Assembly: GCA_025093985.1 (NCBI GenBank)
Contig: JACAAK010000004.1
Location: forward strand, 2,418,001-2,482,000
Reading direction: 5' to 3'
DNA from: Calvatia gigantea
Taxonomy: Eukaryota > Basidiomycota > Agaricomycetes > Agaricales > Lycoperdaceae
Length of the DNA: 64,000 bases
The stretch's first letter is position 1; each line of letters begins with the position of its first letter. The position numbers and the translations under genes are program-made. Below the pieces are notes generated by a model, which did no database searches, was not told where the DNA came from, and saw only the letters and a list, made by a program, of their open reading frames with translations. Below, one piece after another: positions 23,474-34,972 of the stretch.

Positions 23474-25623
23474 ATGACCTCCCTAGTGCTCGGAATGGAA
23501 GACCTGCCACACTTAACGACACAAACTGCCGTCGGCATTGCCGTTGCGATATCGGGCAATGTCCTCATATCCCTCGCACTCAATCTACAGAAACTTGCAC
23601 ACAAACGGCTTGATAAACCAAAACATGCGCCGACGAATGGAGCTGTAGGCACGAATCCCCGCAGACACAATTTTTTAAACGCACCAAGCTTGAGCGAACA
23701 AGATGAAGACCCAGAAACTATCGCAGAGCACACTCCCCCAGAACATCCACAGACACCTACTTTAGAAACCCAGCCCCTGCTTTCAGCTCATAGTCGTAAC
23801 GGAAACGCCACAACTTTTGAACAGGAAGACCAAATTCCTGAGGTCGAGCCCCAGAAGACAGGCTTTCTCTTGCACATCTTCCGTTCTAAAAAAGATTATG
23901 GGAAAAAAAGAAGAGCTGCATTGTTACCAATTTACGTCATGGCTGAAGATGCGGCCCTCCATGAACCGGAGCCCCCCCGCAAAACTACAAGCGATGGAGG
24001 GGACGAAAACGAGGATGAGACGGCGTATTTGAAATCGAAGCTATGGTACGTTGCTAGCTTATTGCCTGACCTCCCCCATCCCCTCATCATCACTTCTCAG
24101 GTGGTCTGGTTTCATCCTCATGAACGTCGGCGAGCTCGGAAATTTCATATCCTATGCATTTGCCCCGGCATCCGTAGTCGCTCCACTTGGGACTGTAAAT
24201 GACTCTAACTCCCATCGGACGATCACACTCATGACACTGTGTTCCAGTTCGCCCTCATTGCAAACTGCGTATTCGCGCCCGTCTTGCTGGGAGAACATTT
24301 CCGTAAGGTATCACCTTCTGACAAACCGCAAACACGAATTCGTGTGCTAAACGATCTCCAGCGCGACTTCGTGGGAATCTGCGTCGCAATTGTCGGTGCT
24401 GTGACGGTCGTCCTCTCCTCCAATGCCTCCGATATAAGATTGGATCCTCAACATTTGGTCGAAGCGATCAAACAAACCCCTTTCCTCGTATATACTGGTA
24501 TCTACATCGTCGGTGCGATCATCCTTGCGGCTCTCTCCCAAGGAAGGCTCGGACGGACATACGTTTACATCGACGTTGGCTTATGCGCCCTCTTCGGTGA
24601 ACATATTTTGCTATCCGAACGAACGCCCAGCTCTAACATTAAACAGGTGGATTTACGGTGCTATCAACCAAGGCCCTCTCGACTATTATCACAATGCGGT
24701 GGCATGGGGTCTTTGCGGACTGGATCACCTACCCTTTGATCTTGGTAAGTACTAAATCTCGAAACAGAGCACAAGCAATCTAAAGATATCATCAGACGCT
24801 TGTTGGTACTGGCATCGGTCAAATCCGATACCTCAATCGTGCTTTAATGCGTTTTGAAGGCAAGGTAAGCTATACCGTGCTCCGCACTTACCTCGCGTTC
24901 AAACAACGGACTTGTAGGCCGTGATTCCGGTTCAATTTGTGTTCTTCACGTTGTCTGCAATAACGGGGAGTGCTATTCTATATGGCGACTTCAAGAAAGC
25001 AGGCTTCCACGAGATCGTCACGTTTTTGTACGGATGTGCGGCCACATTCGCCGGTGTTTTCATCCTTGCCAACGGTGCCAATGAGAGTAGCGAAGAACAT
25101 GCCACTCGTTCCCTCCAACCAGACGAAGCAGTTGAAGACGGGACGAGGTTAGGGATGGGAACAATTGGAAAACGACAGAGAGCTACCCTTGTACTGCCCA
25201 GTGGCATGGAATCACCACGAGACACTCCCTCCCTCAGGAGGAAAAGAAGCAGCGTCGCTTTGGTGGGCATTTCTCCAGCACAGGTGGGTATACGTGATTA
25301 TACATGCTCCCCTGGGCCATCGCCTAACTCACTCATTCTCACTCTGTGTCTCGTAGCATCTGCTTCTCGTGCATACTCCGACTCATGAGAATCGATCCTC
25401 GTCAAGAGAGCGAGAAGCTGGACAAGAAGGCGGAGAAGTCGCCAGTCCTAGTTCGTATGGCCGAAGTAGAATGTTGCATACATCAGGGTATGATGGTACC
25501 TGGAGTGGATCACCACTCAGTCGGTCGAACACTCAGAGGGACAACACCGCTCCGGAAAGACTAAGAAACCCCCAAACCTTTGGAAGCCCAACCCACAGGA
25601 ACGCAGGAGGAATAGAATATTGA
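23474..25623 (+). CDS. NIPA-family magnesium transporter
   Basis: Multi-pass DMT-superfamily protein of the NIPA type, predicted to move Mg2+ across plasma or endosomal membranes. Eight exons: 23474-24045, 24101-24194, 24248-24307, 24362-24596, 24647-24744, 24796-24864, 24918-25283 and 25357-25623; 586 residues. The first helix (GIAVAISGNVLISLALNL) is followed by a hydrophilic insert of about 130 residues. Then come the typical blocks WWSGFILMNVGELGNFISYA, FAPASVVAPLGT, LLGEHFRKRDFVGI and AVIPVQFVFFTLSAITGSAI. The long Ser/Arg-rich C-terminal tail is cytosolic and typical of fungal members. Substrate is inferred from the family. Confidence 0.85.
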
Positions 25624-26847
25624 GGAGGTTGATGGCCCAGCATACATTCACCTGACTTTCTAATGTAAAAGCAATCCGGACTCGCCCATTGTTAAATATT
25701 GCGTATATCTATGCCTTGGCCACTTATTAGCAGAATTCTGTTGTAATTTGGTTTAATAACACATGATACCGAGACCAGCGGTGGTATTCACATAAATAAG
25801 TCTTCGTCAATCAGGTCAGAAGTTTCGCCCCTGTAGGTTAGCAGTTTCCCTTTGGTTTTGAGGCTCAACACACCCCAAAAATATCATCTCGTGCAGAAGC
25901 CGGTGAAACAAATTTCAGCTTGTGATTTATGGTCGTGCTTTCTTGCTACTAAAATCATCCTGCTCCCGCCTCAGTCCTTCTGATTCTAGTCAAGAACCAT
26001 GCCAACGCGGCGACTTCGACGATTGCGGGGGTACACTCCAAATTATCCCAGCGGTGCAAAACAAGACGGAAGGCACATCGCCGTTACTTTCCTTCGCATC
26101 TGTCGGTCTTAAATTTCAGGATTCGCTTATCCTGGCTCTGTCGCTTCCCGACTCTTCCTCTCTAGTGATACAAAACTTTGTGCAGTTCTTAACGGATCCG
26201 CCGCATATATGTCGGCTTCTAAACCGCGCTTTTTAAGTTTCATGGACCAACTTAATCTGTCTATTTTTGTCACGTGGTAATTAGCATTCCGACCAACGAC
26301 CTCATTCAATGGAAGGAAGGGACACGATCTGAATGATTAAAAAAACTCACATTTTTTCTTGATTATATGCCACGCTCTCGTTCTCTGAATACTGCTTGTA
26401 CAACCCCTGGCGCTGTTCTTTGACCCTTCTTCTGATTTATCTTCACGAAGCCACTGGGTGCGGGGCCTTGACCGATCAACCTCACACAAACCGCATCAGC
26501 CTGCGATATCTTATTCAAGGATCTTCCGCTGATATACATTTGCGAAATTCCACCTCTAACAGGACGTCAATTGGGTGACACCCGACACGCATAAGTGGCC
26601 CCTACTTCTGAATGCTCATATCGAAGAAACCTACTCCTCAACCACCACTGGTCCCTACGAAAATAATTGCAGAGCATCCTTAGGTCCATCCTTTCAACGG
26701 TGCGTTGTAGTGTTGAATTTCCAAACCGCTCCGAGACATCCAGAGTGCCATACTGGCCATCAGAGCGCCCACCGTCGTGCCAGTTAGACTTGCACAGTGG
26801 GCACCTATTTCGTAGACGGACACTTAACATAGTGCCGTGACTCTTAA

Positions 26848-26868
26848 ATACACGAAGTTTTCGTGTAT
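26848..26868. repeat. Perfect 9-bp-stem hairpin
   Basis: ATACACGAA, a 3-base loop, then TTCGTGTAT: every stem base pairs. It lies 47 bases before the first copy of the direct repeat, so the three elements may be parts of one structure. No gene ends nearby, so a terminator role is unlikely. Confidence 0.7.
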
Positions 26869-26914
26869 GACCCTGCCTTATGATATTGCTTAAGTACCAT
26901 AGTCTCATTAGCTG

Positions 26915-26954
26915 AATACCTCAGTTCTCGTGCGTATAACAAGTTACTGAGGTA
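26915..26954. repeat. Imperfect direct repeat, copy 1
   Basis: Forty bases nearly identical to 27017-27057; shared cores are AGTTCTCGTGC, TATAAC and GAGTTACTGAG or AAGTTACTGAG. This copy is bounded by a perfect 9-base inverted repeat (TACCTCAGT...ACTGAGGTA), so it can fold back on itself. Confidence 0.7.
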
Positions 26955-27016
26955 TGTTATCCTTTCTTCCGTAGTCAGACCCAAGCTCATTCTATCACCA
27001 GTTTATACAGGTGACT

Positions 27017-27057
27017 AATACATTAGTTCTCGTGCATATAACGAGTTACTGAGTTTA
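27017..27057. repeat. Imperfect direct repeat, copy 2
   Basis: Second copy about 100 bases downstream. Its outer inverted repeat has decayed, but an inner one (CTCGT...ACGAG) is intact. The alternate loss of outer and inner arms suggests an old palindromic element duplicated in place. Confidence 0.65.
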
Positions 27058-27471
27058 TATTCTACATGTAGTACGCGGAAGTAGTCGAGGAATCTCTCCC
27101 GAGACACATTTGTATCCTTCATTCCCCAACGACAGCTCGTGGACTTCGGTGCGCAGTGCCGGATGCAACCACCCGCTTCTTTGCCAATCATCTGGAAGTC
27201 ATGAAAACGTTGAAGAACTGGCTATAGGAAGTCCGAAATGCCATCATTTGCCAGTGTTTCTTCTCACTTTCGGAGTATCTCCCTCTGCAAAAATGGTTAT
27301 AAAGCAGTCGCTTGATGACGCACTTTTCCTCCAAGCTTAGTCACATCGTTGGAAACACTGCGAGTTCAGTTCTAAAGGCTTCGTTGAATTCAAGGGCTGC
27401 TTCATCTCTGTATACCAAGACAATGTTGTCTCGAAACCACCAATACCGTGAGTTCTCATCTGCACCAGCCA

Positions 27472-28863
27472 TCACAGCAGTGTCCTGAGATGCTCCGTCA
27501 GTGCAAGCAAAGCCAGGCTTTGTCCGTACGGCATGCTTGTAAGGGGTACTTTTTTGTAGCTCTCGATATCACCGAATAATGGCGTCCCAAAGGAAACCTG
27601 TCTCAACTCTCCTATATCCGATATATTGTCCTTGATTGCTTGGATTGCCTTCACGGCCATATCGGTGTATTTGTCCTCCTTTGGGAGGAGCCTAAGGCGA
27701 ATCGCCTTTAAGACCCCATACGCGAAACCTGCAGTTGCGGATGCTTCTAAGTAACTCGTTGGATCGTCAAGAATGGTGTGCCAGAGACCGGTCGTCGGAT
27801 CTTGCAGCCCGACCAAAGCATCCACCTGCACCTTGAGTGACAAGGCCAGATATTCACGCAAACCATCACCACGGGGGAGTCCCAGGAGCTCGATAAAATC
27901 TGGAATGGCGATAGTCACCCAGCAGTTCCCTCTACCCCACCTAGCACGGCTGAAGTGGTGACGACCATCAAAGGTCCAACCTATAGACGACGTCAGTGAA
28001 AACGGACGGGAAGAGTAATTCTCCCTCAAACTACTTACCGTGGAACCAGAGGCCGGTCACCGGATCCTGAAGGTATTTGATGCTAGAACCGTCAGTCATC
28101 TCACAACCTCTCTCAAGTCATTTGTTGACCTACTGAACTAAGAACTGTCTCTTAGCTTCCTCAATGTAGTCCCTCCTTTTCAGAACCAAACCGATTTTTG
28201 TCAGTGGTAAAACAGTCATCATCAATGTATCGTCCCAAAGTTGCTGATAATTGTCCACAAGGTAAGTGATGTGCTGAAGCCCTTGTTCTTCTGTCCGTGG
28301 CATCTCGTGCATCACCCATTCTGCCCATGCCTCCAAGTGGACTGAAAAACTCTCGTAACCGTCTTCATGCAGATATGCAGCTGTTAAGAGTGGAGACATT
28401 GTGTTCACATTCTGTCCAAAGCGTTTCATTTACACTTTGCGAAGTTCAGGGTGCAGTTGCTCACCTTCGTCGTTCCTATCTCGAATTGGATTTTGAACCA
28501 ATTCAGACAAATGTTTAACACCGCTTTGTCCCCGGTGATCTGGAATAAGCGAAGGAGTCCATACAAGCCTGCATTCTCATCAGAACCACACGCCAATGAC
28601 CTGATCCCCGAAAGCGCGTACCTACTCCATGAGTCCACTAATCACGGGTAAGTTTTATCACCTTTCATACAGACTCCGAAACTCACTTCCCAGTCGTTCC
28701 ATCCCTTGGTGTCGATGACCCGTCCATCTTCCAGTCGAAGTAAAAACTCGCCGGTTTCGTCCTTGATATTGACGAGGCAGTCAATCAACCTGTTGATGAG
28801 GGTCAAGGTATGTGATTTACGTGGGTCTACCACCCTGGAAGACATCGTAACAATATTTTTCAT
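27472..28863 (-). CDS. GH105 unsaturated rhamnogalacturonyl hydrolase-like
   Basis: Glycoside hydrolase family 105 (YteR/YesR type), which removes the unsaturated uronic acid left at the end of pectin fragments by rhamnogalacturonan lyases. Exons 28863-28687, 28637-28622 (16 nt), 28568-28465, 28411-28134, 28082-28039 and 27980-27472; 375 residues. Family blocks: GWNDWEWTHGVGLYGLLRL across the micro-exon, the catalytic-Asp region LWDDTLMMTVLPL, DPVTGLWFHGWTFDG, RARWGRGNCWV, and SYLEASATAGFAYG. No signal peptide is visible from this start, so it is probably intracellular, which fits import of oligomers by the divergent permease next door. An alternative start at 28845 removes six residues. Confidence 0.88.
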
Positions 28864-28913
28864 CTTGAGGATAGTATTCTGGCGTTTATGTAGTTGTGCA
28901 ATCTCCCATGCGA

Positions 28914-28929
28914 ACGGCCCGCGGGCCGT
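28914..28929. promoter_or_regulatory. Perfect 16-bp palindrome in the GH105/permease promoter
   Basis: ACGGCCCG followed by its exact reverse complement. It contains CGG and CCG half-sites in inverted orientation, the arrangement bound by fungal Zn2Cys6 activators. It lies in the 273-base divergent spacer, 51 bases from the GH105 start and about 208 from the permease start. Binding is inferred. Confidence 0.6.
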
Positions 28930-29136
28930 ATGTTTTCAACGTCATCTGCTCAGGAATACCTGATGCTCGGAGAAAGATCCTCATCGGAGCGGCCCTCTGG
29001 ACGTGCCGTGGTTGGTGGCAATGTTGCTTCTTTGAGGTCACAAGACATATATTAGCACCACGATTGTTCAAATATTCACTACTTCAGAAACAGTGCGGAC
29101 AAGGCGGCCCCAGAGGTGGAATTCTCTGAAAGCTTC

Positions 29137-31769
29137 ATGGCCGACAAACACTCGCTCGCCCAGTATGAGGAATCACCAAAGGATGTACACTCCCTGCGAA
29201 GTGGATCTACCAAGGGTCCTACTGGTAATACGATGAACGCTTGTGTCCACAATCTCACACTGACCACCACAGCTCTACACAGGGGAATAGACGCCGAGCT
29301 TGCGGAATTTCTTGCCCAGGCACCAGTTGATAATAAGGGTCAGGTTATAGACGAGGCAACTAACCGGCGCCTCCAATGGCTGATCCATAAGCGCATTCTA
29401 GTGGGGCTATTCTTCACCATACAGCGGATTATGCTCATATTTATAGGTTGTTATGGTTGTTACATACTGTGAGTGGTAGTAGTAATCTGTGCGGAAGTTT
29501 TCACTCAGTTCTTGAACAGTTGCTCAGACATTGGATAAAGGGTATCTGCCATTTTTGTCCTATGTACAGATGAATTCAAAGTTTATAGAACCATCAACTT
29601 CGCGTCTATTATGGGTATTCGAGAAGATACCCACCTGAAGGGACAGCAATACGCTTGGTTGACCACATGTGGTAAGTCTCATAAGTTTTCTTCCATTACT
29701 TGTTTCATTAAATCGTCCCTCCAGTGTACTATTGCGATGTATGTCTTCTAGTTCGGCGACCAGCTAAACACTTATTGAATGATATTTACAGTTTGATTTG
29801 GGAGTTCCCAACGAATAGGTTAATACAAAGCTTGCCGGTGGCTAAATATCTTGCCATCAAGTGCGTAGACTTTGCTCCCTGCTAAGGTTTCGCTAATACT
29901 CCCTACCCAGTATCATGGCCTGGGGCGCCGTTCTCGCTTGCACGGCAGCATGCACCAATTTCGCTGGCCTTGTCGTTGTTCGTACCCTGCTCGGTGTTTT
30001 TGAGTGTGTTTGCCAGCCAGCCTTCGTTTTCTTGTACGCCCCGAACTCGTGCACGCATATCATGTCCACTGACTTGGTTGAAGGTCAACGATGTGGTATA
30101 CTAGAGATGAACAAGCGCTCGTAATTGGCTCCTTCTATTCCATGAACGGCTTCCAACAGTGCGTCGGGGGGCTGATCGCTTATGGGATTGCTCAGATCGA
30201 TGGCGCAAAGCTAAAGAATTGGCAAATCCTTTTTACGGTCAGTATTCACATTGTAAAGGGTAGCGAGGGTGTTCATGGCCCGCCCGTAGCTACTAGGCTG
30301 CGCCACATTCGTTTGGGGTATCTTTGTCTTGTTTTGGATGCCGGATAGCCCTATGCATGCCAAGTGTTTTTCGCTCGAAGATCGATTGCTCATGGCCGAG
30401 AGAGTTAGGAAAAACGAGACCGGAATTCAAAATAAGACGTTTAAGGTTAGATCCACTTTACTGTTATCTCGACTTTAGTTGAAATTGCCGTTGTTCCTAG
30501 ATGTATCAAGTTGGTGCGTTTAAAGAACTTCGTAGTCTGCCGATGTATCCTCTCTCACACTCGACTTGACTGTAGTGGAAGCATTCAGAGACCCGATTGT
30601 TTGGGCGGTTACCTTAATATCGTTTACCAATGCACTTCCGACGGGAGGTTTGGGTGCCTTTTCAAACATTATTTTAAATGCCTTTGTGAGTTATCCCAGT
30701 TTTCTGCACATTTGCAGAAGTAGTGATATGTGATCAGGGATTCTCTCAGCTCCAAACTTATCTCCTCGCCATAGCTCAAGGTACGGGGGACGTTTTCTTC
30801 CGTTGCACCATAGAATTCACTTAAAGTTTATCGCAGGCGCTATTATTATGATCTTCTTGTTCAGTGCAGCTTACTTGTCGAAGAGATATAGTCAAAAGCT
30901 GGTCCTAGCATTTGTGAGTAATCTTCAGTCATTTTCTTGAGTCTCGGCCTTTGAAATCTGACGAGCCTGCCAGATTTACACACTCCCCAATATTGCAGGA
31001 ACGATCGTTTTCATTTGTGTACCAACCACACCGCATACAAAAGTCGGTCTTCTCATGGCATTCTAGTAAGTCAAGAGATATTTAGAATTGCGGGGGTTTT
31101 AATGGTTCCATAGTTGCATGCAAGGATTTGGTGCTGTTGCAGTTTTGAATCTTGCAGTAATGACTGGAAACGTCGCAGGGGTATGCAGAACGCTTGCTTG
31201 CTGAAAAGATCCCCTGACACACAAGAACAGAGAACCAAACAGGTTGTCGCTTCCAGCTTAGTTTTTATGTAGGTGTGGTGGGTTCTTTTCGATCAGTTGA
31301 ACTGAATTCGGTGCAGCGCTTGGGCTGTAGGCAACGCCATTGGCCCTCAAGGTACCTTGCAAATGTTTCTTGGACTTGCTTGAATTCTGAAAACGCGGTT
31401 CCTGCAGTGTTCAGGGAAAATGATGCTCCTCGGTACATCAAAGCCTTTATCGCCCATATTGTCGTTTATGGTATTCAACTCGCCACAATCGTCTTCTTAC
31501 GGATTCACCTCATGCAGCCAGAACGTCATCAAGCGGCGGGAGCAGGCGATAGCACCAAGTAAGACCAGTGGAGAGGATTCGGTAGGTGGAGTTGCGTTTG
31601 ATCCTTCAGTATCGCTGACTAGGCGTATGTTTTAGGGAGAAAACCTGACACATCGGCACGCCTTTGACGATCTAACCGACCATGAGAACCCTGACTGTAA
31701 GAGCAACTAAAGCCATCTTCTGAACGAATCACCTAACTCTAAACGACAACAGTCAGATATGTATATTAG
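29137..31769 (+). CDS. Dal5-family (anion:cation symporter) MFS permease, two apparent frame breaks
   Basis: Twelve-helix MFS transporter of the allantoate/organic-acid permease family. Twenty-one exons were traced from 29137 to 31769, including micro-exons of 22, 22, 14 and 13 nt; the corrected product is 520 residues. Hallmarks: LDKGTINFASIMGI at the first helix, IWEFPTNRLIQ, SFYSMNGFQQCVGG, the PTGGLGAF block and the canonical C-terminus ENPDFRYVY. Two one-base defects interrupt it. An extra T near 29730 turns the expected VYIAILIWEF out of frame. A missing G at the donor near 31558 (CCAAGTAAG instead of CCAAGGTAAG) shifts the last two exons. Everything before, between and after is intact, so sequence error or very recent inactivation are the options. 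Gene pair with GH105 suggests transport of pectin-derived uronates or oligomers. Confidence 0.85.
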
Positions 31770-31847
31770 AAGGATGTTGGGACGGGAGAGACCGGGGGAT
31801 GACATCGGGAAGCGACGTAAACGAATTATGTAAAGTATATTGGATGG

Positions 31848-34841
31848 TTACTCTGGTGGCAGGGATTTTCCGAGAGTCACATCAAGTTGGTCCGCGAGTC
31901 TTGTAATCTCGTTTTCCAGATTCGTGATCTTTAATCGCCTGAGGTATGACAATGAGCAAGAAAGCGGACACAAGGAAGTAGTTAAACCCACTCGATATTG
32001 GACCGCTGCCCGAGGTTGAAGGCTTGCGAAAATCCGAGGCTGCCGTTGGACTGGGCGAGTTTATCTTTTCTTTGTCTCTCCTTCTCCATCAGTACCTTAA
32101 GAGGGGGCATGATACGAGCATACTCTTTCTCCAACTAGGAGTCCGTTAGACTCCGTTGAGATTTCCGTGGGTAAACAACACACCTGCTTTGCTTTGGCGA
32201 CCAGCGATCCATCGTCGTACTTACCGACTCCCAACGCCTCCTGTTTCATCCGCTTCAGTTCCTCGAACCATTTCGTCTCATGTTCGCTGAGTTCTGGGGA
32301 CGCCTTCTTCATCAGGGCTGTCAATGACCGATCCAGCCTTGCGAGAAGGTCCTTCTGTGTCCCCCGCATTTGCTTGATCCGCACCTCCACTTCCTCTCTA
32401 TTCGAACCCTTCAACATCCTAACCTTCTCGTTCATCGCCTTTGCTGCGGTTGTGAGGTTCCTCAGCTCATCTTGTTGAAGTTGTACCCGTATTTCAGCGG
32501 CACGGAAGGCAACTTTTATGTCTCTAATCTGAGAGGAGATATGTCGGGATGCCGTTACGAGATATCGCATCACGTCCGGGGTTAAAACAATCTCTTTTGA
32601 AGCAGCGGAAGGAGGAAGAGCAAGCTTTGGTATGTTCTGTAGGCCAGAAGGCGTTAGAATCGGGGGTACCTGATAAGGCTCCGGTGCTAGAGCTGACACA
32701 AAGGGTGGTGGTGGCCCTTCTGCAGGTGCTAACCAGATACTCCTCTCCGCTGGGGCGTCGTCCGACGGCGGAACAGATGGCAGTAACATTCCGGTAGGGG
32801 TTTCGTGAGGCGACTCCGAGCGTAAAGTTAAGGGGAAAACGGATATTCGCATGGCGGATGATAGAATGAGGATACTATAGCTGAGGTAGACGTCGTTGGG
32901 TAGAGTGACTCCGACAATGGGATTGGAGGACCTAGAATAGATTATCATTCAGCAGGGAACATTAATACAATTATGTGAAACGCACTTTCGTTCCACTGAG
33001 AAAGTGGTCAAGAGCGGTCGCACAAGAGTCCCAACCGGGGTTTGCAAAGCAGAGTCCAGTGCCGAATCATCGTCTTCCCCTCGCAAAGCCACCTGCAAGA
33101 TGTTGAAGGACAGGGCCGATCTGCAGTACATGTACACCAAAAGCGTGATACACATAGACCGTATCTCCATGAATCGGGTCAAGAAAGAAAACCGGGTGGT
33201 TGGCTTGGAGGATATTCATCAGTTTTGGTTCTTGTGGAGCAGTAGACACTGTTTTAATGGTTGAAAGTATTCCAAGGTCGATGGTTTCGTAGACTGCCAA
33301 CATTGGGAGGTCGTGATTTGGGGACTGAGCAGGGATTTCAGCCACCAGTGATAGGGATGTTCAGCTATTACCTACATGTTTAATGTCCCAGTGAGCTTCA
33401 ACCTTTTCAACATCCAAGAACAGGTCCACCTTTCCATCTTGATATGCGACAGCGACGATTCCCAAATGTTCTGTCGGATTGCCTTCACCTTCAGAATCAT
33501 CATCTCCGTCCGTCCCGAATGCCAGGTAAACTATGTCGGTGGCATCCCCTCCTTCACTTCCCTCTAGCAATCTAGGTTCAGGTTGCAACAAGAACGGTCC
33601 CTGCCGGGCAGGTTGTACTTTGACGGAGGTGGGAGGGTGCATGGACACAGCTCGGGATGTAGCCGGAAAAACGGTCCCGGAAGGTAGCTGTCGAAGGAGT
33701 GCGGAAACGTATTTTTGTTGGTAGTCGTAAACGGTGGCGAGATTCGAGGGTGTTTTTGAGGTTCCCTGGGTGAGGAATTCTTGCTTGGCGGAGATAAAAC
33801 ACTCCAGGGAGTGGATGTAGGACGAAGGTACGGAACTACAGATGTTGTTGGAACAAAGTATATAAGGTCAGGCAGAAGGGCTTACGCGTTCTTTGGGAGA
33901 TAGGGACATATAGCATATATGTCACCGGACTTCATGAGGGCATATACTGTCTGAGGACCCCAGTCTGCGCGACCTTTACCAAGCGTGAATGATACGACCT
34001 CTCGTTCCGACGCGTCTTCAGCGATATATGACTTTGATTTTCGTTCCGTCACGAATGACAAAGCTTGTTGTGGTTCCTCAGTATCCACAGAAATATCATA
34101 TTCCCTGCAACGAGAATGAGTGTAAGGCAAAAATATGTGCCTATTACCCACCTCAGCTTTCCGTCCGCCGTCATGACAAGTAGCGTTGACGCTGCCTCAC
34201 CCCAAGGATGCCAGTCAATTTTCGCGATAGGTGCGGAATTTTCGGATGCATGATAGAACTGGCCAATCTGCACTGTTCTGAGGAAACAAACCAAAAGTTA
34301 GTCGGATTCCAGAGTGAATAAAACAGACGCATACTTGCAGTCTATCGTATCAGGGAGCAGGCGCATGAAACCAGGCCGGGGAAGCACAACGACTGCTACT
34401 TGAAAGGCACCAGCGACAGCGAGCAGCTTTCCACTGGGGTTCAACGCAATCTGATGAATCTCAAACTGAACGTTGGGCGTATGAAGTGTCTGGATGCGTG
34501 AATTGTTCAAAACCAACGACACAAGATGAGACGGACAAGGTTTCACGTACTTTGTAGGTCTTCCTTGTGCCCTGACCGAGTTTTGTGTCACCCAACGAAG
34601 TGACACGAATTTCCCTACCAGCTGCAAGGATCAAATCCGCATCCTTCAAGACCATGGTCTGCCTTCTACCCGAAGGTGTTGGTCCATCGTCCAACGGATC
34701 AACCTTGACGAAGCGGGGAAGCGTGTTTGTTGAAAGCTCCAAGGACAAATCTGCGTCAGGCGTAGGACCTTTGAAGGACTCTGGCAACGCGAATATGGGA
34801 TGGCCCTTGAGGATTTCTTTCCACTCGTCGTCTGAATTCAT
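31848..34841 (-). CDS. NUP82: Nucleoporin Nup82/Nup88, one apparent frame break
   Basis: Cytoplasmic-side nuclear pore component with an N-terminal beta-propeller and C-terminal coiled coil, anchoring Nup159/Nup214 and mRNA export factors. Exons 34841-34551, 34489-34335, 34277-34152, 34104-33886, 33835-33376, 33324-32986, 32931-32184, 32134-31992 and 31938-31848; about 856 residues. Propeller-like strands (PSGKLLAVAGAFQVAVVVLP, ALMKSGDIYAICP), the block DTVYVYHAFGVHVLQIGPVL and a long heptad-rich C-terminus (LQQDELRNLTTAAKAMNEK) identify it. Exon 6 contains one base too many: a G at 33092/33093 must be dropped to pass from VLQHLA to ALRGEDDD, and only then does the exon close in phase 2 as its acceptor requires. 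Divergent from the proteasome alpha7 gene. Confidence 0.85.
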
Positions 34842-34972
34842 GAGCGCGGGTGGATAAGCGTGATGGAACACTGAGAGGCGTGACGCGGATTAGATTTTCT
34901 CACGTTAAGTCCTGACGCGTTCTGATCAGCTTGCGCGTCCTTCACCACTTCACTCCAGAATCTACCTACCAA
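34842..34972. promoter_or_regulatory. Divergent NUP82/PRE10 promoter with TGACGCG elements
   Basis: The 131-base spacer contains TGACGCGG at 34881-34888 and TGACGCGT at 34913-34920. The same octamer occurs twice in the RPN12/PRE3 promoter 2.3 kb away. A CACGTTA motif is also present. Confidence 0.55.

Larger units (their letters stand above)
25624..27471. other. Gene-poor spacer with hairpins and a repeat pair
   Basis: No recognisable gene in 1.85 kb. The right half carries a perfect short hairpin and a pair of imperfect direct repeats with internal symmetry (listed separately), suggesting remnants of a small non-autonomous element. The rest has only short open frames. Confidence 0.5.
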
